Below, one piece after another: positions 1 through 11,560 of a stretch of DNA of 64,000 bases (position 1 is its first letter; the number at the start of each line of letters is the position of its first letter). The stretch comes from Harmonia axyridis. Taxonomy: Eukaryota; Arthropoda; Insecta; Coleoptera; Coccinellidae. Under the pieces are notes generated by a model. It saw only the letters and a program-made list of their open reading frames with translations. It was not told where the DNA came from and made no database searches. Where the stretch lies: positions 58,298,352 through 58,362,351 of the forward strand of contig NC_059503.1 of NCBI RefSeq assembly GCF_914767665.1, given 5' to 3'. Position numbers and translations under genes: made by a program.

Positions 1-1295
1 CTTCAAGAGCAAGATAAACAATGAAAAACGTCGCCTTGGGTTTTTTCTTGTGAAGATACCAAACAGACGTTGTTTACTTCCACAAACCATAAAGTTTAAC
101 TGATCTAAAAGTTGCAATTATCATAATCGATAGGATAGAGTTATTGGAGATAAAGCGATGAACACAAGTGAAAACATTCAACAGAAAGTTCAGTACTTAT
201 ATTTTTCTTCATAATAAAAACGAATAATCTCATATGGCAGTAGTATCAACATTTCACTTCATGGAGAAACACTATCAAGGTAACTATTATTTGAACAACC
301 TAAGTTTACTATGGGTCACCCAGCTTAGTCTGGAGTAAACAAATCTATATGAGGATCGATACCAACTGAACAATTTCAATTTTTTTGTGTTCGAACATAG
401 AAAATTCTAGTTAAAGCTGACTTATTCTTCTTTTATATGGTCCATCCTATTCCGTCGCAGCCAACACTGAGATTAATCAAAAACAATCATCATACACCTC
501 CGATAAAATTATCATTCCTCTCGATATCAATCTTTGTGAATCACCATACGAATACGACTGGCATCGATAAATCTCCTACAGTAACAATGGCCAGTTGCAC
601 CCTTCATTGTATTCCGAATTGATACAGGACCTTTTCAACTGAACAACTCGGATCGAAGCTGGCGTAGGAGCGCAAAGGAACGACTGAAAAGACATAAAGA
701 AGGCCACGATACGTCACCATTGTTTTCTGGACGATGCTTCTGGTTATTATTTTGACGGAATAAAACCAACATAAGAGCGGACAATCGTTCAGTCTGTTTG
801 GTGTCTGTGTATGCAAGAGAGTTAATGACATCCTGTATCAGGGGCATATAAGAATGGACCGATTAAAAGTACACCTACAGCTGCCTAATAATTCTTGGCA
901 ATGTGACTCACATCGAGAATTGGACTTAATTTATCTCGATCCTAGACGGCGTTGATTTAAGGCGACCACTTCCTATGGAACTCTCAATTTTAATTTTTTG
1001 ATCGGGAGTTGATCATCTGATAGGATATGACGAATTGAATAGCAGAAGAGATTTTGAAGGTGAATAATCAATTTGTTCGCTCTTGTCTCCGAATGTCGTC
1101 CAGAGTTCTTATCACAAACTGACGGATTCGCCAATAAGAGTTTTCAATTTGAATAGCTGGGCATCTGTCACTTTTGAAGCTGTAACTTTTGACATTTGAC
1201 ATGTCAAAACTACGCCTGTACTAAAAATAAAAGGATACACGCTTCAACAATGCATTGAAATTGTTGAAATTCACTCAAGTCCGCTATTGAAGGAT
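1..1295. other. No recognised feature
   Basis: AT-rich sequence. The open frames are short and resemble no protein family I know. No RNA gene or element end was recognised. Confidence 0.5.
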
Positions 1296-1565
1296 GATTT
1301 TTAAGAGCTATAGAACTTGAAATTGCAATAAAATAACGATAGATCATTCGATTGACATGAATTTTATTTATTCGCCAGATAATCTTGTGGAATTATATTT
1401 TAAATATGATTTCTGGCATATGACCGCCACGGCTGGCTCGAATGTAGTCCAATCTGGACGTCAATTTTCGATTACTTTTTCCGACATTTGTGGCCGTATA
1501 TCGGCAATAACACGGCGAATGTTGTCTTCCAAGTGGTCAAGGGTTTGTGGCTTATCCGCATATCG
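1296..1565 (-). mobile_element. 3' fragment of a D,D41D mariner-type transposon
   Basis: This stretch is the reverse complement of the 3' end of the full element at 2854-4154. It starts with a worn terminal repeat (GAGCTATAGAACTT) and then covers the transposase C-terminus (residues resembling WTSRLDYIRAS and HMPEIIFK on the minus strand). Homology stops at about 1565, after the codons for YADKPQT. Only the last quarter of the element is present, so it cannot code for a transposase. Confidence 0.85.
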
Positions 1566-2853
1566 AAGAAAACCTAACACTGACACATTGATTTAAGATT
1601 TTGGAAATGAATATATAAAAAAAATTTCAAGCTTTATGTGACTTCGATAAAATAAAAAATATTTTGATCGGAATATCGGAGAAAGAGAAAAACGGTCACT
1701 TGAAGTCGAGAGCTTCAGAGCGCTCGTCATTCTAAACCAATTGAACCTTTGGATATACCTAATGTACAGTTTTGTGTTAGTTAAGGGTGCTATTGGCATA
1801 TGAATAGGAGTGCTCAAAACGTCCTGATACAGGATCAGTGCTTTTCTTGAATTTATTTATAACTGTTTTAATCTTTCACTGTCATGATATCAATTTGCAA
1901 TAAACCAAATAATTTAAGATAATACTCTTATATTCTTTTGTAAAAGAACTCATCGAATGTTAGATAAATTTCAGATATCTTTCAAGAAAGTTTCGAAAGG
2001 ATTATTCTTCAGGAAAAGTACCAATCACAGCCTGCCAACAATTTTCCGCATTTCCCTGCCCTGAAAATTTCCTGTTCATTACCCCTTTGGTTTTTATCAT
2101 TTCTAGGGAATATTTCCAGGGAAAAAATCTTCCTATATTTATTTTACTTCAATTAAAAATCTCGACTGAGATACTGAATTGTTAATTATCGTTCAAGATT
2201 GTGTTATTTCAACAAGAAGGCAATTAAAAAATTTGCCATCACTGCAGCCCCCGGCAATGTGATAAAAGAAGAAGGTCGAACCTCCGAACAATGAAGTGAC
2301 GATTTGAAAACAAGAAGAAAATAAAGGGTTCCTTCAAATGGCCGAAAAAGTCGAATTAAAAGACTTTCAATCAAGGAATAGCGACGTTCAGACTTCACGA
2401 CCTCAAAAACTCCTTCTTGCTTTCTCCCGAAAGGACGCTCTACTGATAGCGAGTCGACGCCGTGTGGAAAAATCCCGGAAAATCGTCCTTCCCATTACGA
2501 GAGCATGTTCAAATAAAAATCAAGTCGGAACGGGTAATTAACGTTTGTTTTGGACGGCACAGGACGTTGCATTTCTTGCCAGGCCGTCTCTCTTTCCCTG
2601 GAAATTTGAATATGAAAAAGTCTGGCCGGGTATAGAGGAGTGAGAGGAGGAACGTCCGAGCCGGAAAAATAAATATATGAAAATTAACATTCAATTCATT
2701 CGGCAACAAATGGCGGGATTCAATTAGATTTTTAAATTAGATCTGCGATCTCGCAAGCGGGAGTTGGGAAGATGGGAAATTCGGAAGTACCAGATACGAG
2801 GGCTAATATCTGTTCCGGACTGATCTCAATCAATTTCAGTTTCTTTTATTCTA
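1566..2853. other. No recognised feature
   Basis: Unassigned DNA between two copies of the same transposon family. It is somewhat GC-richer at 2200-2800. The small open frames here (around 2204-2709) overlap each other on both strands and match nothing I recognise. Confidence 0.45.
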
Positions 2854-4154
2854 ACGGGTGTTTTTTTCGAGGTATATAACTTTAAGTTGACATTACTGTT
2901 CAAGATGGCGACCGATTTAACAGCTGTCAAGTGATTTATTCTCAGTTTGGTTTGGCAATTCATCATGAATAGACTCACGCCTAAACAACGCTTGCAAATA
3001 GAGCAATTTTATTTTGAAAATCATAGTTCTGTGCGGAATACGTATCGCGCTCTACGTCCATTTTATCGTCGACAAAATCGTCCATCAGAGCAGTTAATTC
3101 GATTAACCATGGAACGTTCTCGCACCACGTGTACTCCTATTGATAACTCGCATCCCCAGAGACGCCGTACGGTGCGTACAGAAGAAGCTATCGCTGCTGT
3201 AGAGCGTAGCATTGAGGAAGACCCGAATGAGTCTATCCGCCATCGAGCACAGGAATTGGATCTGTGTCCATCCACTTTATGGAAGATTCTGCGGAAGGAT
3301 CTTGGTTTGCGTGCTTTCAAAATCCAACTCGTGCGAGAATTGAAACCAAACGATCATCAAGTAAGGCGTAGATTCGTCGAATGGGCCCTAAATGAGATTG
3401 CCGTTGTTCCCGATTTTCATAAGCGAATTTTGTTTAGCGATGAAGCGCACTTCTGGTTGAATGGCTACGTCAACAAACAAAACTGCCGCATTTGGAGTAA
3501 AGATAATCCTCAAGTGTATGTCGAAACACCGTTACATCCAGAAAAACTGAATGTTTGGTGCGCTTGATGGGCTGGTGGAATGATTGGTCCGTACTTCTTC
3601 AAAAACGATGATGGCCATAACGTTACAGTCAATGGTGATCGGTATAGAGCCATGACTACTAACTTTTTCATTCCTGAATTGAACAACCATGATGTCCAGG
3701 AGCTGTGGTTCCAACAAGATGGCGCAACATGTCACACAGCTCGTGCCACAATCGATTCATTGAAAGACAAGTTTGGTGACCGCCTAATTTCACGTTTTGG
3801 ACCTGTGAATTGGCCTCCAAGATCTTGTGAGTTAACACCGCTAGACTACTTTCTGTGGAGCTATGTAAAGTCATTGGTCTATGCGGATAAGCCACAAACC
3901 CTTGACCATTTGGAAGACAACATTCGCCGTGTTATTGCCGATATACGGCCACAAATGTTGGAAAAAGTCATCGAAAATTGGACGTCCAGATTGGACTACA
4001 TCCGAGCCAGCCGTGGCGGTCATATGCCAGAAATCATATTTAAAATGTAATACTACAAGATTATCTTGCAGATAAATAAAATTCATGTCGATAGATTAAT
4101 CCATCTTTGTTTTATTGCTATTTAAAGTTCTATAGCTCTAAAAAAAACACCCTT
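2854..4154 (+). mobile_element. Full-length D,D41D mariner-type DNA transposon
   Basis: The element is about 1.3 kb with imperfect inverted ends: GGGTGTTTTTTTCGAGGTAT at 2856 and its near complement ending AAAAAAACACCC at 4152. TA dinucleotides at 2852-2853 and 4155-4156 fit the TA target duplication of the Tc1/mariner superfamily. It carries one transposase frame (2965-4050) interrupted by a single stop. Three further pieces of the family lie in this window (1296, 4346 and 18019). The spacing of the catalytic residues resembles the rosa-like D,D41D group; that assignment rests on my residue count and memory of the family. Confidence 0.9.
2965..4050 (+). pseudogene. Transposase of the D,D41D mariner-type element, one in-frame stop
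   Basis: This would encode the cut-and-paste transposase of the surrounding element, about 361 codons. The start is taken at MNRLTPKQRL (2965), not the upstream ATG at 2947, because family members begin there. The N-terminal half is a helix-turn-helix DNA-binding region (about residues 5-125). The DDE/D nuclease follows with ILFSDEAHF, FQQDGATCHTA and LTPLDYFLW. I count 41 residues between the second and third catalytic aspartates. A TGA at 3565-3567 stops the frame after WCA; the copy at 18019 has a leucine codon there (TTA), so one T-to-G change explains the break. The rest of the frame is open to the natural stop. All three catalytic acids are retained. Confidence 0.9.
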
Positions 4155-4345
4155 TATTATGGATATAGTGTTCTGTGTGTACGCAACAAGGGTGAAAACA
4201 AAGGTAAATACGTGAATATTGATACCGTTATTTTTGCGTAATTTCGAAACTTTATTTGTGATACTATTGTGAAAATTGTTATACCGGACTAGGCCGTTGT
4301 TCGGGCCGCATAAAAAGGGGCAAAGGGCCGCACGTTGAGTATGGC

Positions 4346-4623
4346 TGGTCTATGCGGATGAGCCACAAACCCTTGACCATTTGGATGACAACATTCGCCG
4401 TGTTATTGCCGATATACTGCCACAAATGTTGGAAAAAGTCATCGAAAATTGAACGTCCAGATTGGACTACATCCGAGCCAGCCGTGGCAGTCATATGCCA
4501 GAAATCATATTTAAGTTGTAATGCCACAAGATTATCTTGCGGATAAATAAAATTCATGTCAATCGAATAATCCATCGTTGTTTTATTGCAATTTAAAGTT
4601 CTACAGCTCTAAAAAAAACACCA
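4346..4623 (+). mobile_element. 3' fragment of a D,D41D mariner-type transposon
   Basis: Second truncated copy of the family, in the same orientation as the full copy that ends 190 bp upstream. Homology begins at the TGGTCTATGCGG segment (about 3870 in the full element) and runs to the terminal repeat, which ends in AAAAAAAACACC. It covers only the last 60 or so transposase codons and includes an in-frame stop in the WTSRLD region. Confidence 0.85.
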
Positions 4624-5559
4624 CTTATAAATGTCAATACCCATTGATGGCCACAAAATATTTATCAGCAACGTTATGGATGATCACACTGAGTAATATA
4701 ATAAATATTAAGAAAGAAACATTTTTTTATGTATTACCATTCTAGTTCGACAAATTATTGAAGGAAATATCATTTCGTGAGTCACATTTCACATTGCAAA
4801 AGAGAAAGAATACTAGAATAGTATAATTTCTAAATTCATTTTTCTGCTGAAAGTCTTCTTTTCCTAAGCTATGATAAATACGGCAGATTAGCCTTTGTAT
4901 TGTCAGAAAAAATTGAGAGATAAGTCAAGACGTCTTCGGATTATACTTTATTGACGATTCAAGATTTGACATTTCTGGTCACCGTAAAATATCGACTAAC
5001 CTTTCATTCTATGCGTGGGAGAAACCAGGTGCAAGGGACTCAATAAAAAACGGAAATGCGATGGATTTGAATCACTTTTTGTGATCTCATTGCTCATTGT
5101 ATTGCGTTTGGTGGGTGAGAAGGCTTTTGTTAGATCTCAATACGTGATTTTCAACACTCTATTGATTCTTTGGCATGAATAGGAGACTATGAATATATTT
5201 GATTTATCCACAGTCACTTTGTGAAGTTGATATTTGATATCTCACACTTTCGTTGAAAGAGGTTCAGCAGATGCCTAAAAAATTCTAGTTCTAAAATCAA
5301 ACGTTTTAATCACCAGAGAAATAAGTTTTTCCTGAACTTTTGTGGAATGCGTATCTTATTGAAACATCTCTTAGGTCAGTTAAGAAGAATTTTGATTCCA
5401 ATGAGATCGATCTCTTCGATCCATCCTTATTGTCTTTTTTAAGACATAGACTTAAATGTGATTTTCTGCGGGTTTTTTAGCTGCTTAGTTTGTGATTGAA
5501 TTCCTTTTTTCTTGAATCTAATTGTTGTACGATAAATTTATCGTTGTAATTTGTGAATA
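4624..5559. other. No recognised feature
   Basis: AT-rich sequence without a recognisable gene, RNA or element end. Confidence 0.5.
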
Positions 5560-6811
5560 ACAGGCCAATTGAAAAGTTCCTGGTCTATCATAGTAAAACA
5601 ATATTTTTTTGGCAAAATTCGATGTTATTTTTCAACATAGTTGCCTTCGAGGGCGAATGATATAGCGATTATAGCGATCTTCTAACATTTCGATACCATT
5701 TTTGTAGTACGATTTATCTTTCGCTTCAAAATAGGCCTTAGTTTCGGCGATTACTACTTCATTGGTGCTAAATTTATTTTCAGCGAGCATTTTTTTTGGT
5801 CTGAGAACAGAAAAAAGTCGCTGGGGACCAGAACTGGCCAATACGATGGATGCAGAAGCAATTCTAAGCCCAATTCATGCAATTTTGCTATTGTTTTTAG
5901 TTATTTGTTACACTGCGCATTTTCTTGATGAAACAGCACCTTTTTTCTCTTTAAATGGGGCCGTATTTCAAGTGTTTCATCCTTTAAACGATCCAATTAC
6001 TCTAGATAATAATCGCTGTTAATGTTCTGGCCCTGTTGGAGGTAATCAATGAATATTATACCTCACGCATCCCATAATATTGATGCCATAACCTTGCCAA
6101 CTGACTGTTGTGTTTTTCCTCTCTTTGGATTCGGTTCATCGTGTGCAGTCCATTCAGCTGACTGTCAACTGGACTCCGGAGTGAAATGATGGAGCCATGT
6201 TTCATCCATTGTCACACATCGACGCAAAAATTCAGGTTTATTGCACTTAAACAACTTCAAACACTGCTCAGAATCATTAACACGTTGTTGCTTTTGATCG
6301 ATTGAGAGCTCGCGCGGCACCCATTTTGCACATTCTTTTGTACAAATATTGGCGAATGATGTGATGTTCACAATGTCTACTATCTCGATCAACTTCACTT
6401 CACGATCATTCTAAATTATTTTGTGAACTTTTTTGATTTTTTCGTTTGCCTCTTTTGGGCGTCCACTGTGTTCGCCGTCGTCGATGCTCATTTCACCACG
6501 TTTAACCTTAGCCAACCAATCAATGATGGTTGATTTTCCTGGTGCAGTCCCCGGAAACTCTGCATCAAGCCAAGATTCTGATTAAACTGTATTTCCCCTC
6601 AAAAAGCAATATTTTATCATTATTTTTTTCCATCTTCCTCAAATAACAAAAGTAGTTACACTCACAACGCAATATCTCACACACTAATAGTCGGACTGCT
6701 GTCAAATTTTGACACGTATCGTTTAAAGGTTGATACTTACTTGAAGTCATATGAATTTGATACTAGCACCGCCATCTGTACATCAGACCGGGGATTTTTC
6801 AATTGGTCTAA
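5560..6811 (-). mobile_element. Decayed mellifera-like mariner transposon
   Basis: Near full-length (about 1.25 kb) copy on the minus strand. Inverted ends share the core GGCCAATTGAAAA and GACCAATTGAAAAA, each followed by a version of CCNGGTCT. TA dinucleotides lie just outside both ends (5558-5559 and 6812-6813). The interior encodes pieces of a mariner transposase in several frames. It belongs to a different subfamily from the D,D41D copies nearby. Confidence 0.85.
5632..6640 (-). pseudogene. Mariner (D,D34D) transposase relic
   Basis: On the minus strand the N-terminal start near 6630 reads MEKNNDK, then many frameshifts and stops follow. Recognisable blocks are CAKWVPRELSIDQKQQRV and VTMDETWLHHFTPES (around 6165-6330, holding the first catalytic aspartate). 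At the C-terminal end KKMLAENKFSTNEVVIAETK and YFEAKDKSYYKNGIE lie near 5680-5800. This block order and wording is characteristic of mellifera-subfamily mariners. The second catalytic block is not readable in frame. The copy is clearly dead. Confidence 0.85.
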
Positions 6812-8020
6812 TACTGCTGTGGGTATATCCTGTTTTCTCAAATAAATAAATTTGTTAATTCACGACAGACGTCTTATGGATCGAATGAAGTGATAAGTTA
6901 CTGCGTCTTGTAGATTTTCCTAAACTCAAAGAAGTGTATGAAAATAATATTCACATTCATCATATATATATCATGACAATCCTGATAAATTCTCGATATT
7001 TTCCTGAAGTATCGATAAATCAAACTGTTGCCGTTCGAACTGCCGCACATAAATCCTCTTGAGAATCCCTCCTGCGGAATGCTCAAGATCATTTCGAGTT
7101 TATTTTTTCGAATTCTCGATCTTTTCACAACCCTACGGATATAAATTTTCTCGGTTCAAGGGTTAATCTGGAGGGTTCTCACAGTTCCCTTCCTCATCGA
7201 TAAGGTCGTAAATTTTTGGTTCAAAGGTTCTTGTTAGCCCTTCACCCCCTTAGTTTTTTTATACACCGTTCTGCTCGAATGAAGGATACGAGAGGATTCC
7301 TTCAAGGATAGCTCTTTCAGGATGATACAACTTCTGTTTCTGGATATTCGGTTGTTTAGGTTTTGACTTGATGTATCATTTAGGTTTCTTCCAAAACTTT
7401 TAAAATATTTTCTATGTAAATGAATAATCTGTTCTTCTAAATCGGTTGTCCAAAAGTGAATTTTACAGAGTGTCAGAGTATTAGTGAATAAATAATATAT
7501 AAATAATAATATAATTAATTCGAAAAACAGGATGAAACATGAGATGAAATCTGATGATCTGATTAACTGTCTGTCAACAAAAAACATAAGATTCGGACGA
7601 TTCAGTCATGACATGTGTCACTCATTTCTTACTTCGATATTATATTAGGTTTAGACGTTTCGACAACGATGTTGTTAACTTCAGAAACGAATAACTTTTT
7701 GTATGTAATTACAGGATCTTAGTTTTAACGTCTTTAAATGTACCAACGTATGTAAAGACTCGGTGGATTGAACTGTACCGAGTTATTTCAACTTCAGAAT
7801 GTGCTCCCAAGCTTTCTGAATCATTTTATATAGGTATTCTTCTTCTCCAAGTGCCGTCTCCGTTCGGAAGTTTGGCTATCATCAAAGCTATGCCTATTCT
7901 CGATACTGCAGATCTAAACAATTGTTGCAGTTGTTGCAATTGTTATATAGTTATGAATGAATAAATTTTTCTTATATTTCAATTCTCTCAACAATTTTGA
8001 ATAAAATAATTGTTCACCAT
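6812..8020. other. Mostly unassigned; contains a ribozyme-like repeat end
   Basis: No coding recognised. At about 7645-7695 the minus strand carries CTGAAG, a 5-bp ACAAC/GTTGT hairpin and CGAAACGTC, an arrangement like the terminal modules of Penelope-like elements and related short repeats. The rest is AT-rich and unassigned. Confidence 0.45.
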
Positions 8021-8094
8021 AGGCCCCGGAGGGATTCGAACCCTCGATCTCCTGTTTACTAGACAGGCGCTTTAACCAACTAAGCCACGGCGCC
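8021..8094 (-). tRNA. tRNA-Thr (anticodon AGU)
   Basis: A complete cloverleaf reads on the minus strand. The anticodon stem CCTGT/ACAGG encloses a 7-base loop CTAGTAA with anticodon AGT. The D-arm contains TTAGTTGGTTAAA, and the T-arm is GAGGG-TTCGAAT-CCCTC. The acceptor stem is GGCGCCG against CGGGGCC, with a G4-G69 mismatch and discriminator U. Internal A and B boxes are intact. A TTTT run on the minus strand lies about 15 bases past the 3' end (8003-8006) and can serve as the Pol III terminator. No intron. Confidence 0.95.
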
Positions 8095-8757
8095 GTTGTG
8101 ATTATTAAATCATTGCAAAATCATTTGAGAGATAATTATTTGTATATTCCTGATTAGTTTGAGATCAAGTCCCTTCCATGTGTCAATTGAATCAAACCTA
8201 ACTCTTTTTCCATGCGCTCAATCAAAATGTTTTCCTAAAAACAAAATCCGTTCAGGAGTTTCAGATGAAACGTGTACATACAAACAGAAAAACGTCTAAT
8301 GTTCTCTTTTGCCATTTTCTTATCACCTCTTTTAATTTTTTGTTTATTTATACTGATTTGATTCTGATGAAATCTGATATGGGTATCCGAGGAATTTCAA
8401 CTATTTTGGGAAGTTTATAATGTTCGTTGCGCATGACTTAATTAGGACTTAATTTCGTGACGTAAAAGTACTAAAAGTAGAGAAAGCATAGTGACACAAT
8501 CATTGGCAAAGTATTTCGAATGATCGAGAACAAAGATAGGAAAAATCAATCAATCTGTATATCTGGAAATATAAGGCCTATATTGCTGAACTTAACCAGT
8601 ACTACAACTACTAGAGCTGCTGGTTTTTTATGAATAACACTGTACTATTATAATGGTCCCAACATATTCCTCTAGTTAAAAAACCTTATTTCTTGTCGAA
8701 AACCTTAATTCTTTTCGGATTCAAATCAATGTGCTACTTAAAAAAATTGATCAGTGA
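8095..8757. other. Spacer between two tRNA-Thr genes
   Basis: AT-rich spacer unlike the 352-bp unit of the array at 19.9-26.3 kb, apart from the tRNA itself. No gene recognised. Confidence 0.5.
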
Positions 8758-8831
8758 AGGCCCCGGAGGGATTCGAACCCTCGATCTCCTGTTTACTAGA
8801 CAGGCGCTTTAACCAACTAAGCCACGGCGCC
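8758..8831 (-). tRNA. tRNA-Thr (anticodon AGU)
   Basis: The mature sequence is identical to the gene at 8021, including the G4-G69 acceptor mismatch and the discriminator U. A seven-T run on the minus strand (8740-8746) starts about 12 bases past the 3' end and gives a strong Pol III terminator. Confidence 0.95.
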
Positions 8832-9715
8832 GACATATATAAAGGTAATATGATGTGTGACAGAAAAGGACAGAACTAACACAATAGGATTCCATTGGAA
8901 TTAGGAATATCAAAAGGGTTTGATATTCCTAACTGTTAAACCATAGACATCAACCATCGAAACTTCTCAAACAGCTGAAAAAAAACTCATTTTGTATATA
9001 TTTTGAATTTATACTCTGTTGATCCAGCCTTTTACTACCCGCAGAGCCAACTATAATCCACATATAGACCAAAACCAACGTTTTCGGCTTCAATTAATCC
9101 CACCCTTCGAATTCCGCCGATCCGACGTCTCCAAGTGTCACAAAAAGTCCCGAAAAGCCGTCTCGGGCGACAAAACAGGAGACACACGTCTCCTTCCGTA
9201 TAGTAGCGGCAGAGCGCTTTACGTACGCTTCCGCGCGCATTGTCTAATCAGAACGATTGATTCCAATTAACGGCCTAATTGAATCGGGGACACAGGAGGC
9301 CGTGAAATGGGAAGAGACAGATCGAAGCGGGTCGAGATTGACATGTGACAGTCCCGAAGCGTAACGCAGCCAACTTAAATTGGATTTGTATTTCCTTAGC
9401 CCGAAAGGAGGCAAATGGGATTCCGATCGGTGCAGGGGTTTGAGCGTACGAGGAATCGATGATTGAGGAGGAGAAGCTTGTTGCTTTTTCTGAATATTGG
9501 AAAAGGATTCCGTCCCTTTCGGTAATTATCTAAGAGATAAGAAAGAATTCTTGAACTTTCTATTGATGCTTCATCGACACTAAATATTCTCAAAACTTCT
9601 GTGAGATCTGAGAAGTATCTGGATCTTAGCATGAATATGCTACACCTCCTCACTGGATCTCTTACTGGGCATTGCCACCTCAGATAGCACCTCATGAGAA
9701 TGAGCAGCACTCTCA
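8832..9715. other. No recognised gene; GC-richer island
   Basis: About 9060-9400 is clearly GC-richer than its surroundings and rich in CpG. An open frame at 9019-9270 shows no family resemblance. It could be unique regulatory DNA, but nothing in the sequence proves that. Confidence 0.4.
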
Positions 9716-10094
9716 TTCCGAACTAGGGATTCACGGCTTGGCTTGAGCTTGACTTGATTCAAGTTCAAGTCAAGCTCAAGTCGAGTAGTAGTGTTTCAAT
9801 CTCGAGTCGAGTATTTATTTATCAAGTACTTGAATCATATCAAAATACTTAATTTTTAACAGTTTTATTGTGTAGAATCACATCAATAAAACATGATGAA
9901 ATGATAGGGAACCGTGCAAAAAACACTTTCATTTATTGAACTTATTGTATAAAACGGAAGATATCAACTTCTCTGAAATAAAAACATAAACTAAATCACT
10001 ATGAATCATAAAAAAAGGAAAAATAATTTCAAAATAAAGTTTCTTGATATTGAGAAACCTCTAGGCTTTGTTTGATTTCATAATTTTCCATCAG

Positions 10095-10245
10095 AATCTA
10101 AGACCCATGAGGTATCTTATAGATTTATCGCGGTTTATTGTAACTGTAAGAGCAGCTATGGAAAATTGTCTTTCAACAGGAGCTGGAGATGCTGGCGTTT
10201 ATGAGAAATCCTTGGCCTTTTTGACCAAGTTTGGACAAATACCAG
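10095..10245 (-). pseudogene. hAT transposase C-terminal dimerisation domain relic
   Basis: On the minus strand one frame reads CPNLVKKAKDFS, a stop, then TPASPAPVERQFS followed by IAALTVTINRDKSIRYLMG. This is the pattern of the hATC dimerisation domain (P-x-L-x-x-x-A, then P-A-S-x-A-P-x-E-R-x-F-S). The stop and the short extent show that it is a remnant. It is the coding support for calling the surrounding element hAT. Confidence 0.8.
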
Positions 10246-10302
10246 TCTCTCGGCGCTCGAGGAATCCCCTTATTCAGTTTAGGCGCGCAGGAGATTGCAG
10301 AA

Positions 10303-10389
10303 ATATAGTGCGACGCATGCATATCAAGCTCAAGTAATATCAAGTATCTTGATATTACTTGAGCTTGATATGCACGCGTCGCACTATAT
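10303..10389. repeat. 87-bp near-perfect palindrome inside the hAT element
   Basis: Two 42-base arms around a 3-base centre (TAT), with one mismatch that I can see (GCATGC against GCACGC). The arms run from ATATAGTGCGACGC on the left to its complement on the right. The CAAGT subterminal motifs lie within the arms. Confidence 0.9.
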
Positions 10390-10539
10390 TCTTGACATCA
10401 ATAAAGATCTAAATCAAGTCAAGTCAAGTAAGTCATTTTTCACGAGCTTGATTCTCAAGTCAAGTAGTTGTTTGAAATGTCGAGCTACTTGGCTTGATGA
10501 ATCCCTATTCCGAACGCCAAATTTCCTTGTCAGTTTTAT

Positions 10540-11560
10540 TGAATTGAAGGAAAGTATCAACCCATGAAGATTTTCGTGACTTTTATCAGGAAATTTCAGT
10601 ATCTGGGAGGTATAACAAAATTGGAAATGAGTTCGGATAAAAATGAAATTTATCCCAAGATTTTTTGACAGCAACCTGTCTACGAATACGAGGCGGAACT
10701 AAATGTGATAACATTGGTAAATAATGTAAAGGTGTAGATCTAATAGTTTCACTGATGATTCTTGTAGAAACGTTAAGCTGAGCATCAATTTCATGAACAT
10801 GAGAACTATTGAACCAAAGAGAACAACAGTATTCTTCAGCAGAAGAAACCAAGACCAAAGCTGACGTATGAAGAGTTGTGGCATCAACACCCTATGAAGA
10901 ACCATCTAATTTTTGAAGAAAATTCCTCGACTTCATTTTCATGCGTAAATTTTCTAAGTGGATCTTAGAAGTCAAACAAGAATCAAGTTCAACTCAAAGT
11001 TATTTCGGAATATAATTATGATTCAAGACGGAATTATTAAAAGTTACTTTCAATTTTCCATATTTCTGTTGTTTATTAAAAAAAAACAGAAAACTTTTTA
11101 ATTTGGATTATGACATGAACGCAACTTAAGTAAATTTTTTCCATAATTTTCAGATCTTCATATATGAAGTATTTTCAATCATTCCAAAATCAGAACGAAG
11201 AAACACAAGAGCAATATCATTGGCATAGATAACTGTCTCATATGAGGTAACAGGGATGTCACAGAAAAGTCTAGGAGACAAAACCGATCCTTGCGGAAGT
11301 CCATTATTCAACGTTTTGAAACTACTACTTTCGTCATCAACAAAAACACTTAGCAGATGACATCTTTTCGATCGAACGAATCATTTTCCACAGTTCAAAT
11401 GATTATATAGTATATTTATCAAACCATATGTCCACACTGAATTATAAGCAGCAGTTAAATCCACAAAAGCAGCTCCTGTTTTTGACTTAAAAATACGAGT
11501 AACAGCCTGGTAGGCTTTTGAAGAGTATCCTTCAAACTTGATTAGTTCCTGATGAATCAT
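10540..11560 (-). pseudogene. Decayed non-LTR retrotransposon reverse transcriptase
   Basis: Minus-strand blocks in the order of a reverse transcriptase: GAAFVDLTAAYNSVW (about 11420-11480), LNNGLPQGSVLSPRLF (about 11275-11320), then IYANDIALVF in place of the usual YADD (about 11215-11240). The C-terminal thumb region follows: SAEEYCCSLWFNSSHVHEID and PPRIRRQVAVKKSWDKF near 10640-10860. Stops and frameshifts separate the blocks. A second copy of the C-terminal part lies at 59160-59660. The endonuclease part is missing, as expected for a 5'-truncated insertion. Confidence 0.8.

Larger units (their letters stand above)
9724..10507. mobile_element. hAT-superfamily transposon, internally deleted
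   Basis: The 784-bp element starts TAGGGATTCACGGCTTGGCT and ends with the inverted motif TTGATGAATCCCTA. It is flanked by perfect 8-bp duplications TTCCGAAC at 9716-9723 and 10508-10515, the hallmark of hAT insertion. Both subterminal regions are packed with CAAGT/ACTTG motifs, typical of transposase-binding subterminal repeats. A relic of the hAT dimerisation domain lies inside, and so does an 87-bp palindrome. It is non-autonomous. Confidence 0.9.

Noticed and set aside
3063..3320. Minus-strand open frame over the transposase
   Set aside because: Shadow of the real plus-strand transposase frame; no family resemblance of its own.
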